64,000 bases of DNA from Thermodesulfobacteriota bacterium (GCA_028278625.1 JANQDY010000089.1:62001-126000); one strand, 5' to 3'; counted from the first letter of the stretch, positions 1 through 9,776 are shown. Notes: generated by a model not told the origin, from the sequence alone. Translations and numbers: made by a program.

Positions 1-248
1 GCATGGCGCAATGGTCCCGCATTCGCAAGCCGTGTACCATCTGCATCAGTGTCTGTCCCTTCAACAAGCCGGACAACTGGTTCCACGCAATGGTCAAGAT
101 GTTTGTGGATCGTGTTCGGTGGGGCGATCCTTTTTACGTCTACATGGATAAATTAATGGGATACGGAAGACCGGCCGATCCCAAGGATTTCTGGGACAAA
201 TGGCAACCGCGCCCCGCGAGGACGGATCGGGTCAAGATCAGACATTGA
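1..248 (+). CDS. Reductive dehalogenase, C-terminal end (partial)
   Basis: The reading frame is open to the left edge and stops at TGA 246-248, so only about 81 C-terminal residues are present. It holds one ferredoxin-type motif, CTICISVCPFNKP. This is followed by a Trp-rich tail containing GYGRPADPKDFW, the layout expected at the end of RdhA proteins (second Fe-S motif, then a short aromatic tail with a GYG motif). RdhA enzymes remove halogens from organohalides using a corrinoid and two 4Fe-4S clusters. The corrinoid domain and any Tat signal lie outside the window, so respiratory and cytoplasmic types cannot be told apart. An internal ATG at 3 is not the real start. Confidence 0.75.
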   Translation, partial: MAQWSRIRKPCTICISVCPFNKPDNWFHAMVKMFVDRVRWGDPFYVYMDKLMGYGRPADPKDFWDKWQPRPARTDRVKIRH

Positions 249-356
249 CAAAAATGTGCTGCTGAAGTGATTTCAATGTTCGGGATCTGCCGAAAGGAGA
301 TCTTTGAAGGTTTTTGGCATACGGAAAATCTATCTTTATGAGTATAGGAGGAATGC

Positions 357-1400
357 ATGGGAATCCCCAGAGCAAGGCTGATCGTTGACACGCATGTTCA
401 TGCACAAAGACATATCGCCAAATTCAGAGACCGTGGCGTCAAAGGTGATTACAAGGCACTTTCAAAGGAAATGCGGTTGATGGAGACCTATGATAACTCG
501 CCCCGACTTCTGTATGACATGGAGCGTTACGGAGTGGACATGTGCATTCTTCAACCGGCCTTCGGCATGACAAATGAGCTGAATGCGGAAATCGTGAAGC
601 ATCACCCCGACAGATTTCTGGCCACGTGTCTTCCGGTCCGTACCATGAAAAAAGCCCTAAGGGGAGAGGTGGAATGGACCGCCGAAGCAGCTGCCGATGA
701 ACTGGATGAATTGCTCTCCACCGGGTGTTACCGTGCCGGTATCGGAGAAGGGATTCCCCGTCATCCGAATCCCACGAAAATGATTTCATGGTCGGAACGG
801 ATGGATGAGCTTCGGCTGTTCATGGATGTGGCAAAAAACCGCAAGGTGCCGGTCAGTTACCACACGGGAGCCATTACCGGGTACAGCTCTGGGAGTTCCC
901 GCAGGTTGTCCGCACCGGAAAGGATTGACCCCTTGCTGGCCTTTGATCTGGCCTCTGAATACCCCGAGGTTCCCATTATTATGGCCCATGGCGGGATGCA
1001 GGGATGGTGGTCGGAGAAGTTCATGGACGATACCTTTCAAGTGGCCGCCACTTTTAACAATGTCTATGTGGAGACGGGGCTTTACTGGGCCGAGCTTTAT
1101 GAAAAACCTCTTGCGGATCCGAATATCGGTCCCGGTAAGTTGATCTGGGGCACCGATTGGGGGGCTTCCATTGTCATATACAGCCGGCCGGGGCATCATC
1201 CTTCCAGCTATGCAGACCAGGTCAAACCGTGGGGACTGCCGAAACACCAACCTGATATCTACGGATGGAGCCTGCGCCAGGTGGACAAGATGGCGGATAA
1301 AATGGATTTGAGCCAGGACGATCTCAATTTGATTCTGGGGGGGAACGCCGCGAAACTCTTCGGCATTCAGGTTCCGCACACCAGACTGTTCAGGGAATGA
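357..1400 (+). CDS. Amidohydrolase family 2 (ACMSD-like) metal-dependent hydrolase or decarboxylase
   Basis: This 347-residue protein has the Amidohydro_2 fold signatures. A DTHVH motif near the N-terminus (His13 and His15) binds metal. Further conserved sites are YHTG (residues about 171-174), AHGG near 213 and WGTDWG near 264, whose Asp is the usual catalytic residue. Family members include aminocarboxymuconate-semialdehyde decarboxylase and resorcylate-type decarboxylases; the substrate here cannot be read from sequence. The start is supported by an AGGAGG ribosome site about six bases upstream. It is followed nine bases later by the Tm-1-like gene and preceded by the dehalogenase, so a joint role in breaking down an aromatic or halogenated acid is plausible but inferred. 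Confidence 0.8.
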   Translation: MGIPRARLIVDTHVHAQRHIAKFRDRGVKGDYKALSKEMRLMETYDNSPRLLYDMERYGVDMCILQPAFGMTNELNAEIVKHHPDRFLATCLPVRTMKKALRGEVEWTAEAAADELDELLSTGCYRAGIGEGIPRHPNPTKMISWSERMDELRLFMDVAKNRKVPVSYHTGAITGYSSGSSRRLSAPERIDPLLAFDLASEYPEVPIIMAHGGMQGWWSEKFMDDTFQVAATFNNVYVETGLYWAELYEKPLADPNIGPGKLIWGTDWGASIVIYSRPGHHPSSYADQVKPWGLPKHQPDIYGWSLRQVDKMADKMDLSQDDLNLILGGNAAKLFGIQVPHTRLFRE

Positions 1401-1409
1401 GGTTATGCC

Positions 1410-2651
1410 ATGGGAAAGCCCGAACTGGGAAAAATAGCCGTTATCGGAACGCTGGATACCAGAGGCGAGGAAATTCGATATTTGGCGGACCGAATTGAAG
1501 AAAATGGTTTCAAATCCCTGGTTATGGATGTGGGTGTGCTGGGAGCGATTCCCTTTGAGCCTTCCATTCGCCGGGATTCGGTGGCCCGGGCCGCAGGGAC
1601 TTCCATCAAGGAAATCATCGCACTTCGGCACGAGGGAAGGGCCATGTCCGCCATGGCTGTAGGATGTGGGAAAATCCTCAAGGATCTTATGGAGCAAGGC
1701 CAGTTGCAGGGAGTCATTGCTGCGGGGGGATCCATGAGCACCTCCCTGGCCCTGGAAGCCCTGCGCACGCTGCCTTTGGGTCTTCCGAAGCTGGTACTTT
1801 CCACCATTGCCTTTTCACCCCTCATCTCAACAGAGTTTGTCTGCTCGGATCTGGCCATGATGTTATGGCCCGCGGGTCTCTATGGCCTCAACAGCATCAG
1901 TGAAAAAGTTCTTGAAGTTGCAGCGGGATCCATTTCCGGCGCGGCAAAGGCGTTTGAAGGCCAAGAACTGCGGAAAAAGAGGCTGGTGGGTATCACCTCC
2001 CTTGGCACATCTCAGTTAAAATATGTGGAGACCCTCAAACCGGCTCTGGAAAAAAGGGGGTATGAGGTGGCCGTGTTTCATACGGCGGGAATGGGGGGGA
2101 AAGCCTTCGAAGAAGCTGTTTCGGCGGGCTTGATCAACGTGGCTCTTGATCTTTCTCTTGTGGAATTGACGGACTTTGTAAATGGCGGCGCCACCAACTC
2201 GGGAAAAATCCGCTTGAAGGCAGCGGGCGAGAAAGGAATTCCTCAAATTGTAGGCGCCGGTGCCATCGGCCATTTTTTCTGGTTTTCGGGAAAACCCCTT
2301 CCCGCAAAGTATCGGAATCGGAAACACCACCGGCACAACCAGCTTCTGACCATCGTCGTTGCGGACCGAGAGGACAAGGCCAAGGTGGGCGGATTGCTGG
2401 CCAAAAGACTGAACCGGGCAAAAGGTCCTGCAGCGGTCCTGGTTCCAATGATTGGATGGATCGAGGGGGACCGCCATCCCAGGAGTCCTTTTCACGATGA
2501 TCAAGGAGGCGAGGTTTTTCTGGAAGCCCTAAAAGCGGACCTCAATCCAGACATCAAGGTGATTGCCCTCGATTGCCATGTCAATGACCGGCAATTCAGT
2601 GATACGGTTCTCAGGCTGTTCGACAAAATGGTTGGTTCAGTTGGACAGTAG
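1410..2651 (+). CDS. UPF0261 / Tm-1-like ATP-binding domain protein
   Basis: The 413-residue protein begins with a beta strand followed by GTLDTRGEE, the hallmark of the UPF0261 (Tm-1-like) family. The N-terminal half resembles the ATP-binding Tm-1 domain of the plant virus resistance protein. The C-terminal half matches the TIM-barrel part common in bacterial members. Bacterial homologues are often placed beside hydrolases or decarboxylases of unknown substrate, as here. The start has a GAGG site seven bases upstream, and the gene lies nine bases after the amidohydrolase, so the two are probably co-transcribed. Its 3' end overlaps the convergent kinase gene by 15 bases. The biochemical function is unknown. 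Confidence 0.8.
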   Translation: MGKPELGKIAVIGTLDTRGEEIRYLADRIEENGFKSLVMDVGVLGAIPFEPSIRRDSVARAAGTSIKEIIALRHEGRAMSAMAVGCGKILKDLMEQGQLQGVIAAGGSMSTSLALEALRTLPLGLPKLVLSTIAFSPLISTEFVCSDLAMMLWPAGLYGLNSISEKVLEVAAGSISGAAKAFEGQELRKKRLVGITSLGTSQLKYVETLKPALEKRGYEVAVFHTAGMGGKAFEEAVSAGLINVALDLSLVELTDFVNGGATNSGKIRLKAAGEKGIPQIVGAGAIGHFFWFSGKPLPAKYRNRKHHRHNQLLTIVVADREDKAKVGGLLAKRLNRAKGPAAVLVPMIGWIEGDRHPRSPFHDDQGGEVFLEALKADLNPDIKVIALDCHVNDRQFSDTVLRLFDKMVGSVGQ

Positions 2652-4112
2652 GCGACAAATTTCTTTATACAGCTTCTCCACATGGAGCGGTTTTTGAATT
2701 TCAAGATCTGGGTCCGGAGATTTGGGATCATCTTCGGTTTCCATATGAACCGCATTATAGAGTGCGATGGGAATCTGGGGGTGATCTTTTCGAAACCTTT
2801 GAACAACCCTTGCGGTCTTTGAATGGGTTTTGGCGTGATCCAAAAGGATCAAATGAAAACGATCGTTTTTAAGTGCCCTAAGGCAAACCCTGTAAGATTC
2901 GACCCGGGTGATATTCAGCCCTTTGCTCAAAAGGAAGCGTGAGAGCAGGTTGTTCAGAAGACTCTGATCGCCCATGAGCAGGATGTGGGCGTTTTTGACG
3001 CGGTTGTTCCTGGGCGTCACAGGGCTCTTAAGGGGCGAGGGGTCGAGGGGCAATTTCACATGAAAAGTTGCTCCGCCGGCTTCATGGCGCATTAGGCTGA
3101 TGCTGCCGCCATGCCGTTCCACGGTTGCACGGGCCAAACTGAGCCCCAAGCCTTTATGTTCACCTTTTTTTGTGGTGAAAAAGGGGTCAAAAATTCTTTC
3201 CGCCACCGCTTCTTTTATGCCGCATCCGTTTTCCTGAATGTAAATGTTGATGATGCCGGGTCCTTCCTGGGCAGTCAGGTAAATCACCCCTGATTCTTCT
3301 ATGGATTCCGATGCGTTGGCCACAAGGCCCGTCACCGCCTGTTGCAGGTCCTTCTCAGACCCATGAAAGACCGACGGAATATCGATGGCACTCTTCAGAA
3401 GAATCCGGCTATCTGATGGGGACGCTTTTCCATAAGAGATTCCGTTGGCAAAACAGTAGGAGGATATGGTTTCCTCCATGAGGTTATTCATGTCGATGGG
3501 TTTGAGCTCAGACGGATGATAGGCCTCTTTGGCATAACCCTTGAGGGTTTCCAAAAGCGAGTGATGATCCTCTACCTCATCATCAAAGGCCTCTGCCACG
3601 GCCCCGGCCATATTTTGGAGCACTCTGAATTTTCCGGCCTCAAGGAGAAGTGAATGGTCTTGAAACTTATTCTCGATTTCAATCAAATTGAGCAGCAGGG
3701 CATTCCGCCCCTCATGCCGGGTCTTCTTGGCGTGAACCGCACAGTAGACCGGTTTGCCTCTCCTGTTTTTAAACCGGAGGGCATCCGGGGTCGGCATGCT
3801 GGCTTTGCCATGTATCAAATCGAGGATGGGGTTTGCGTCTTCAGGGTCAATGATATCGAGCAGGTTTCTGCCTGCCAGTTCCCCCAAACGGTAGCCGAGC
3901 CACCGGGAAGCCGCTTCGTTGGCATAGGCAACTGTTTCCCGCTGGAGAAGGAAAATCCCACCCGGCACATGGGCCATCAGCTCCCACGCTTTTTCAAGGT
4001 CCTTTCCTAACCGTCGATTCTCCTTTCTGAGATCCGCGATTTTTTCCCTTAAAGCATTGTTTTCTTCTCTCAGTTGGTGTGCCCAACTGCGCGTCTTCTT
4101 CTGCTGCACCAT
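2637..4112 (-). CDS. PAS-domain hybrid histidine kinase-like protein lacking the phospho-acceptor His
   Basis: The order is an N-terminal coiled coil (residues about 10-40), a PAS domain (about 45-150), a dimerisation segment, a HATPase_c domain and a receiver-like domain. The ATPase part keeps the N box (NASESI), a G1 box (ENGCGI), the F box (FDPFFTTK) and the G2 box (GLGLSLA). At the H box, where relatives read AHDFNN, this protein reads AEAFDD, so the His is Glu174. The receiver keeps an Asp in LILLDHAK, but the acidic pair after the first strand is reduced to MGDQ. It should bind ATP but probably cannot autophosphorylate in the normal way. The ATG at 4112 was chosen; a TTG at 4133 is also in frame. 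No ribosome site is clear. It is divergent from dnaE. Confidence 0.75.
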   Translation of the reverse strand: MVQQKKTRSWAHQLREENNALREKIADLRKENRRLGKDLEKAWELMAHVPGGIFLLQRETVAYANEAASRWLGYRLGELAGRNLLDIIDPEDANPILDLIHGKASMPTPDALRFKNRRGKPVYCAVHAKKTRHEGRNALLLNLIEIENKFQDHSLLLEAGKFRVLQNMAGAVAEAFDDEVEDHHSLLETLKGYAKEAYHPSELKPIDMNNLMEETISSYCFANGISYGKASPSDSRILLKSAIDIPSVFHGSEKDLQQAVTGLVANASESIEESGVIYLTAQEGPGIINIYIQENGCGIKEAVAERIFDPFFTTKKGEHKGLGLSLARATVERHGGSISLMRHEAGGATFHVKLPLDPSPLKSPVTPRNNRVKNAHILLMGDQSLLNNLLSRFLLSKGLNITRVESYRVCLRALKNDRFHLILLDHAKTHSKTARVVQRFRKDHPQIPIALYNAVHMETEDDPKSPDPDLEIQKPLHVEKLYKEICRLLSN

Positions 4113-4257
4113 CTTTTTGAATCGCTGCCCCAATGATAGGATTGCTGGAATTACCCTTGATGATTTCGGGGATATACCGTATCATATTTTTCAAAAATGT
4201 GACAATGCATTCCTTTTTTTCGAGCATTGTCCGTCGTATCTAATGGGAGAAATAAAC

Positions 4258-7200
4258 GTGAGCGGTCAACCCTTTGTTCACCTCCATGTTCACACTGAAT
4301 ACAGCCTGCTGGACGGGGCCATTCGAATCGATCGCATGCTGGACGAGGCCCGGTCACAGGGAATGGATTCCGTTGCCATCACTGATCACGGCAATATGTT
4401 CGGTGTGGTCGATTTTTTTGCCCAGGCCGCCAAGGCAGGCATCAAACCCGTCGTCGGTTGCGAGGTCTATGTGGCACCGGGGGACAGGAGAGATCGCACC
4501 CCTTCGCAAAACGGGGGTCCCAATGCCTACCATCTCGTGTTGCTGGTGGCGGACGAACAAGGGTACAAAAACCTGACAACTTTGGTGACATTGGGGAATC
4601 TGGAGGGATTCTATTATCATCCCCGCGTGGATATGGCACTTCTAAAAGAATACAACCAGGGACTTGTGGCCCTTTCAGCCTGCCTTGCGGGACAGGTGCC
4701 CCACCTGATCGGAAACGGAAGAATGGACGCCGCCAAGCAAAAAGCGGAGGAACTGGCTTCCATTTTTAACGGTGACCGGTTTTTTTTGGAACTTCAGGCC
4801 AACAGAATGGCGGAACAAAAGGTGGTCAACAAGGGATTGAGAGAGCTTTCAAGGGAACTCTCCATCCCCCTGGTGGCCACCAATGACTGTCACTACCTGC
4901 GCCGGGAAGACTACGAGGCCCATGATGTCCTGCTCTGCATTCAGACCGGCAAGAGCGTGGATGAGGAGAAGCGGCTTAGGTTTTCTTCAAATGAATTCTA
5001 TTTCAAAAGCCGCGGGGAGATGGAAGAGGCACTTCCCCATGATGGGGAAGCGCTGGACAATACCCGCCACGTGGCGAGTCTCTGCCAATATGAAATGCGG
5101 TTTGGGGAGTACAAGTTCCCTGTTTTTAAGGCCCCTGAAGAGCAAAGCCTTGACGATATGTTAATTGAGCGCTCCCGATTGGGTCTGGAAAGACGGCTGG
5201 CCCAAAAGGCGGATGAGGAAGGCCCAATAGACCCGGAAGTCCTGCGGGAATATGAAGAGCGGCTGCAATACGAACTCAAGATTATTCTGAAAATGGGGTT
5301 TGCCGGGTATTTTCTGATTGTGGCTGATTTTATCGAATATGCCCTGAATCATGACATCGCCGTCGGTCCCGGGCGCGGATCCGCCGCGGGTTCTCTGGTG
5401 GCATACTGCCTTGACATCACCAATATCGAACCCATCAAGTACGGACTTATTTTCGAGCGGTTTCTGAATCCGGCGCGGATCAGTATGCCCGATATTGATA
5501 TCGATTTCTGCGTCAACGGCCGGGACCAGGTCATTTCATACGTGGCGGACAAGTACGGCCGAAACAATGTGAGTCAGATCATCACCTTCGGAACCATGAA
5601 GGCCAGGGGTGTCATCCGGGATGTGGGACGCGCCCTTAACATCCCTTTAAACGAAGTGGACCGAATCGCCAAACTTGTTCCCGAGGGTCCGGGGGTGAAA
5701 CTGGATCGGGCCATACAGGAAGAGCCGGACCTCAAGAGCCTTGAAGAGATTCCGGGTACTTCGAGAAAGCTATTGAGCATCTCCCGTTCCCTTGAGGGGC
5801 TGGCACGGCATGCGTCCACCCATGCATGCGGCGTTGTCATTTCAGACCGGCCCCTCACGGAATACCTGCCCCTTTACAAGGGGTCCAAGGGAGAAATCAT
5901 GGCCCAGTTCACCATGGACAAGGTGGAGCAACTGGGTTTGATCAAATTTGATTTTCTGGGACTCAAGACCCTTACGGTGCTGAAGGAGGCCCTAAAACTC
6001 ATCGAGGCCTCCACGGGCCGGAAAATCGACCTTAACCGCATCTCTTTGGAAGACAAAGGGGCCTACCAGTTGTGCGCGGACGGCAAAACAACCGGCGTGT
6101 TTCAGCTGGAGAGTTCGGGGATGAAGGAGTTGTTGCGGAAGCTCAGCCCCGGAACCTTTGAAGACATCATCGCCCTGGTGGCCCTCTATCGCCCGGGACC
6201 TTTGGGCAGCAACATGGTGGATGATTTCATCAACGGAAAGCATGGGAAAATAAAGGTCTCCTATTTTCTCCCCCAGCTTGAGCCCATTTTAAAAGAGACC
6301 TACGGCGTGATCCTGTATCAGGAACAGGTGATGAAAATCGCCCAGGTGCTGGCCAATTATACCATGGCCGAGGCCGATGAACTGAGAAAGGCGGTTGGTA
6401 AGAAAAAGCCGGAAGTGCTGGCCAGACATCGGGCCAGGTTTGTGGACGGATCCAAGGAAGGCGGGGTTAAAGCCCATATGGCGGAAAAGCTTTTCGGACT
6501 GATCGAAAAGTTCGGTGGGTATGGGTTCAACAAATCCCACTCCGCAGCCTACGCCATGATCGCATACCAGACTGCCTATCTCAAAGCCCATTACCCGGTC
6601 CAGTTCATGTGCGCGCTCCTGACCCAGGACATGGGCAACCAGGACAAAACCATCAAGAATATTGCCGAATGTCGCAGCATGGGGATTGAAATTCTGCCGC
6701 CGGATGTGAATGAAAGCCAGGCGGATTTTTCCGTGGTTGAAGACCAGATCCGCTTTGGATTGGCAGCGGTGAAGAACGTAGGCCTCAAGGCCGTTGAAAT
6801 GGTGATTGCCGAGCGGGATTCAAAGGGACCTTTCAAGGGAATGCTGGACTTCTGCCGCCGTATGGAAGGGAGCAAGGTGAATCGCAGGGTCCTTGAAAGC
6901 CTGATTCAATGCGGCGCGTTTGATTTTACCGGCGCCTTTCGTTCCAGGCTCTTCGAGGGCTTGGACGATGCGCTCAGGCTTTGCGGCGCACGGCACGACC
7001 CCAATCAACTCAATATGTTCGGATCCTTAGATCTTGGAGAGGGGGAAAGGGGGGGACTGCTGGAACTCCCCGACCTGCCGGAATGGGACGAAAAGGAAAA
7101 GCTCAGGCGGGAGAAGGAGGCGTTGGGGTTTTACATTACGGGACATCCTCTGGAAGGGTTTCAAAAAGCCATCGAGCGTTTTGCCACCTGTCTGGTGAAT

Positions 7201-7725
7201 GACCTTCCCACACAGAAAGATAAGGGCCAGGTAAAACTGGCGGGCGTCGTGGAAAGCCTCAAGCTCAAGCGCACAAAGAAGGGTGATAAGATGGCGATCA
7301 TGCAACTGGAGGATCTCACCGGTTCAACGGAGGTGGTCGTGTTTCCGGATGTATTTGCCGAGGCCGCACCCCTTCTGAAAGGGGATGAACCCCTTTTGGT
7401 GACGGGGAACGTGGAAATCGGAGACAAGTCGGCAAAGGTGATCGCCACGGAGATTAAATCCCTTCACAGGCTGGAACTGGGGGCCGCGAGAGCCGTGGTA
7501 ATTTCCGTGGAAAAGGAAACGTCTTCAAAAAATATTCTGGAAAGCTTGAAGGACACGGTTTTCAAATATCCCGGTGAGTGTAAGCTCATGTTCAGGGTCG
7601 GGCCAACTACCACGGATCCGGTCCTGATTTCCGCCCATTTCCGTTACAGTGTTCTTCCCTGTCCCCAATTTTTTGAAGAGGTCGAGAGTATTTTTGGAGG
7701 AAATGCGTGTGAAGTGGTTTCCTGA
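4258..7725 (+). CDS. dnaE: DNA polymerase III subunit alpha
   Basis: This is the replicative polymerase catalytic subunit, about 1155 residues, the usual length for proteobacterial DnaE. The PHP domain opens with HLHVHTEYSLLDGA. The catalytic acidic residues are in PDIDIDF (Asp412 and Asp414) and KFDFLGLK (Asp565). Helix-hairpin-helix and OB-fold regions follow. The GTG at 4258 was chosen because GGAG lies eight bases upstream, whereas the in-frame ATG at 4243 has no ribosome site; using it would add five residues. The frame stays open upstream to 4057, but that part overlaps the kinase gene and does not resemble DnaE. Confidence 0.97.
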   Translation: MSGQPFVHLHVHTEYSLLDGAIRIDRMLDEARSQGMDSVAITDHGNMFGVVDFFAQAAKAGIKPVVGCEVYVAPGDRRDRTPSQNGGPNAYHLVLLVADEQGYKNLTTLVTLGNLEGFYYHPRVDMALLKEYNQGLVALSACLAGQVPHLIGNGRMDAAKQKAEELASIFNGDRFFLELQANRMAEQKVVNKGLRELSRELSIPLVATNDCHYLRREDYEAHDVLLCIQTGKSVDEEKRLRFSSNEFYFKSRGEMEEALPHDGEALDNTRHVASLCQYEMRFGEYKFPVFKAPEEQSLDDMLIERSRLGLERRLAQKADEEGPIDPEVLREYEERLQYELKIILKMGFAGYFLIVADFIEYALNHDIAVGPGRGSAAGSLVAYCLDITNIEPIKYGLIFERFLNPARISMPDIDIDFCVNGRDQVISYVADKYGRNNVSQIITFGTMKARGVIRDVGRALNIPLNEVDRIAKLVPEGPGVKLDRAIQEEPDLKSLEEIPGTSRKLLSISRSLEGLARHASTHACGVVISDRPLTEYLPLYKGSKGEIMAQFTMDKVEQLGLIKFDFLGLKTLTVLKEALKLIEASTGRKIDLNRISLEDKGAYQLCADGKTTGVFQLESSGMKELLRKLSPGTFEDIIALVALYRPGPLGSNMVDDFINGKHGKIKVSYFLPQLEPILKETYGVILYQEQVMKIAQVLANYTMAEADELRKAVGKKKPEVLARHRARFVDGSKEGGVKAHMAEKLFGLIEKFGGYGFNKSHSAAYAMIAYQTAYLKAHYPVQFMCALLTQDMGNQDKTIKNIAECRSMGIEILPPDVNESQADFSVVEDQIRFGLAAVKNVGLKAVEMVIAERDSKGPFKGMLDFCRRMEGSKVNRRVLESLIQCGAFDFTGAFRSRLFEGLDDALRLCGARHDPNQLNMFGSLDLGEGERGGLLELPDLPEWDEKEKLRREKEALGFYITGHPLEGFQKAIERFATCLVNDLPTQKDKGQVKLAGVVESLKLKRTKKGDKMAIMQLEDLTGSTEVVVFPDVFAEAAPLLKGDEPLLVTGNVEIGDKSAKVIATEIKSLHRLELGAARAVVISVEKETSSKNILESLKDTVFKYPGECKLMFRVGPTTTDPVLISAHFRYSVLPCPQFFEEVESIFGGNACEVVS

Positions 7726-7903
7726 AATCGGTGGAAAGTGTTCCGGAAGGGCATGGGCGAAAACCGGATCATGGCGGTTTCGGCCGGGTTTTGGTGTTAT
7801 CTGCAAAGGGATTCTCTATCGGTGCATAACGGGCGGGGCCATGGTGGTCTTTCTTCTCGCTGTAATGGTTGTGCCGTGTTTCTTGGGAAAGGAGGGTTTG
7901 AAA

Positions 7904-8764
7904 ATGGCCAATGCCAGAGAGATGATTACCCATCAGGCCCATGGTTCGGGAAGGTGGTTCCCCGGAAACAAGCGGGAGCTGCAACAAATGGTTGAAATTT
8001 TTATTGAAAATGCGCAGCCAAAACCGGTTTCAGGAAGGATCGTGGCCGCCATTGCACCCCATGCGGGATTCATCTATTCCGGGAAAGTGGCCGGATACAC
8101 CTTTAAAGCCCTTATGGAAAACGCAAAGAGAGAGGGTGCTCCTGAAACCGTAGTGGTCCTCGGTTTCAGCCATCGGGGCGGTTTCCCCGGTGTGGCCCTG
8201 ATGGATGGCGACTTCATTGAGACCCCTTTGGGGAAGACCCGGTTGGATAAGGAGGCTTCGCAATTATTGACATCGGAAAGCCCTAAAATTTTCATGGATT
8301 ACGGGCCTCACAGGGGTGAGCACTCCGCGGAAAACGAGATTCCCTTTGTTCAGGCGGCATTCCCCGACAGTGAGGTTGTCGTGGCACTCATGGGGGATCA
8401 TGACCCAAATACGGTAGCGCAGTTGGTGAAAGCCCTGGACACCCTTTCCGGAAAGAAACGGCTTGTGGTCGTGGCCAGCACCGACCTGCTCCATGACCCG
8501 GATTACGATCTTGTCACCGGAACGGACCGGAAAACCCTCCAGATGGTTGCGGCCATGGACATGAAAGGATTGGAGGAGTCTTGGGGGTACGGCAACCAGA
8601 TTATGTGCGGCATCGGACCGGTTCTGGCGGCAATGGGGTATGCAGAGGCCCAAGGGAGCAGGGAAGGATCGGTACTCTACTATCGTAACAGCGGAGATGA
8701 CTTTCCAGAAGGCCGCGGCCGCTGGGTGGTCGGCTACGGCGCGGCGGTTTTTGCGGTGGACTAG
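7904..8764 (+). CDS. amrB: MEMO1-family protein (AmmeMemoRadiSam system protein B)
   Basis: The 286-residue protein belongs to the MEMO family, related in fold to class III extradiol dioxygenases. Visible family features are the GRWFPG start, APHAGFIYSG with its His, GFSHRGG, GEHSAENEIPF and STDLLHDPDY, which supply the putative metal-site residues. Bacterial members often belong to the AmmeMemoRadiSam set with an AMMECR1 protein and a radical SAM enzyme; neither partner is in this window. ATG 7904 has a strong GGAGG site eight bases upstream. An in-frame extension back toward dnaE would add a hydrophobic stretch resembling a signal peptide but lacks a well-placed ribosome site. The gene converges on argF. 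Confidence 0.85.
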   Translation: MANAREMITHQAHGSGRWFPGNKRELQQMVEIFIENAQPKPVSGRIVAAIAPHAGFIYSGKVAGYTFKALMENAKREGAPETVVVLGFSHRGGFPGVALMDGDFIETPLGKTRLDKEASQLLTSESPKIFMDYGPHRGEHSAENEIPFVQAAFPDSEVVVALMGDHDPNTVAQLVKALDTLSGKKRLVVVASTDLLHDPDYDLVTGTDRKTLQMVAAMDMKGLEESWGYGNQIMCGIGPVLAAMGYAEAQGSREGSVLYYRNSGDDFPEGRGRWVVGYGAAVFAVD

Positions 8765-8768
8765 TGCA

Positions 8769-9689
8769 TCAGGAAACGAAATGGTCCAGTATGCCGGCGG
8801 CCCCGTACATTTTGTTCTCCGCCTGCTGCCAGACGATGGACTGAAACCCTTCCAAAACATCCGCCGTAATTTCCTGTCCCCTGTGGGCGGGCAGGCAGTG
8901 CATCACCCGTACATCTTTGTCCGCTGTTTCAAGTAGGGCTTCATTGATCTGATACCCTTGAAAGATTTCCTCTTTTTCTTTTTCTTCCTTTTCTTCACCC
9001 ATGCTGACCCACACATCGGTATAGAGGATATGGGCCCCTTTGGATGCTTTTTCGGGATCTTCAACCACAGCCAGGTCGGCCCCGTTTTTCCGGGCAATGG
9101 CTTCGGCATTTTCGAGGATTTCCGGGTTGGGGCAATATCCCTTGGGGCAGGCCACGGTCATGTGCATCCCAGCCAGGGCACAGACCATCAAGAGGGAATG
9201 GCATACATTGTTGCCGTCTCCGATATAGGCCAGTTTGAGCCCTTTCACATCCCCTTTGACCTCCTGAACCGTGAAAATGTCGCAGACGGCCTGGGTGGGG
9301 TGGGCCAGATCGCTCAGCCCATTGATGACCGGTATGCCGGAATACTTGGAAAGGCCCAGGACGGTTTGATGTTCATAGACCCGTGCCACCAGGGCATCCA
9401 GATAACTGCCGAACATGCGCCCCGTATCTTCAATGGGCTCGCCTCTCTTGATTTGGAGATCTCCGACCGGCAGGTAGATGGTATTGCCGCCGAGTCTCAG
9501 GATGGCTGATTCAAAGCTGGTTCTGGTGCGGGTTGAGGGTTTCTCAAAGAGAATGCCGATCACTTTGTTTTGAAGTCCGTTAAGTCTCTTTCCCTGCTTC
9601 ATATGCTGCTTCAAAATTTTGATACGATCAAAGATTTCGAAGAGTTGTTCGGATGAAAGCCCTTGCGCCGTCAAGAATGATCCTGCCAT
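8769..9689 (-). CDS. argF: Ornithine carbamoyltransferase
   Basis: ArgF transfers the carbamoyl group to ornithine to make citrulline in arginine biosynthesis. The carbamoyl-phosphate motif STRTR is at residues 52-56, followed by HPTQA and the ornithine-site HCLPAHRG near the C-terminus. The length of 306 residues fits the family. The start at 9689 has GGGAG upstream; an in-frame start at 9746 would add 19 unconserved residues. One oddity is a Glu/Lys-rich insertion (EEKEEKEKEE) around residues 235-245, close to the usual surface loop. No other arg gene is nearby. Confidence 0.95.
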   Translation of the reverse strand: MAGSFLTAQGLSSEQLFEIFDRIKILKQHMKQGKRLNGLQNKVIGILFEKPSTRTRTSFESAILRLGGNTIYLPVGDLQIKRGEPIEDTGRMFGSYLDALVARVYEHQTVLGLSKYSGIPVINGLSDLAHPTQAVCDIFTVQEVKGDVKGLKLAYIGDGNNVCHSLLMVCALAGMHMTVACPKGYCPNPEILENAEAIARKNGADLAVVEDPEKASKGAHILYTDVWVSMGEEKEEKEKEEIFQGYQINEALLETADKDVRVMHCLPAHRGQEITADVLEGFQSIVWQQAENKMYGAAGILDHFVS

Positions 9690-9776
9690 TTCATCGCTCC
9701 CAAAATCAGTGAAAAAACTTAATTTATAACTGGAAAAAACATCCAAGTCAACAATTTTCGAGGAGTTCCGGAAGAT

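Noticed and set aside
786..1697. Minus-strand 303-codon open frame
   Set aside because: It lies antisense to the amidohydrolase and Tm-1-like genes, has no recognisable domain and no ribosome site; codon-structure shadow.
4057..4257. Upstream extension of the dnaE frame
   Set aside because: It overlaps the kinase start region and does not resemble DnaE; the ribosome site supports GTG 4258.
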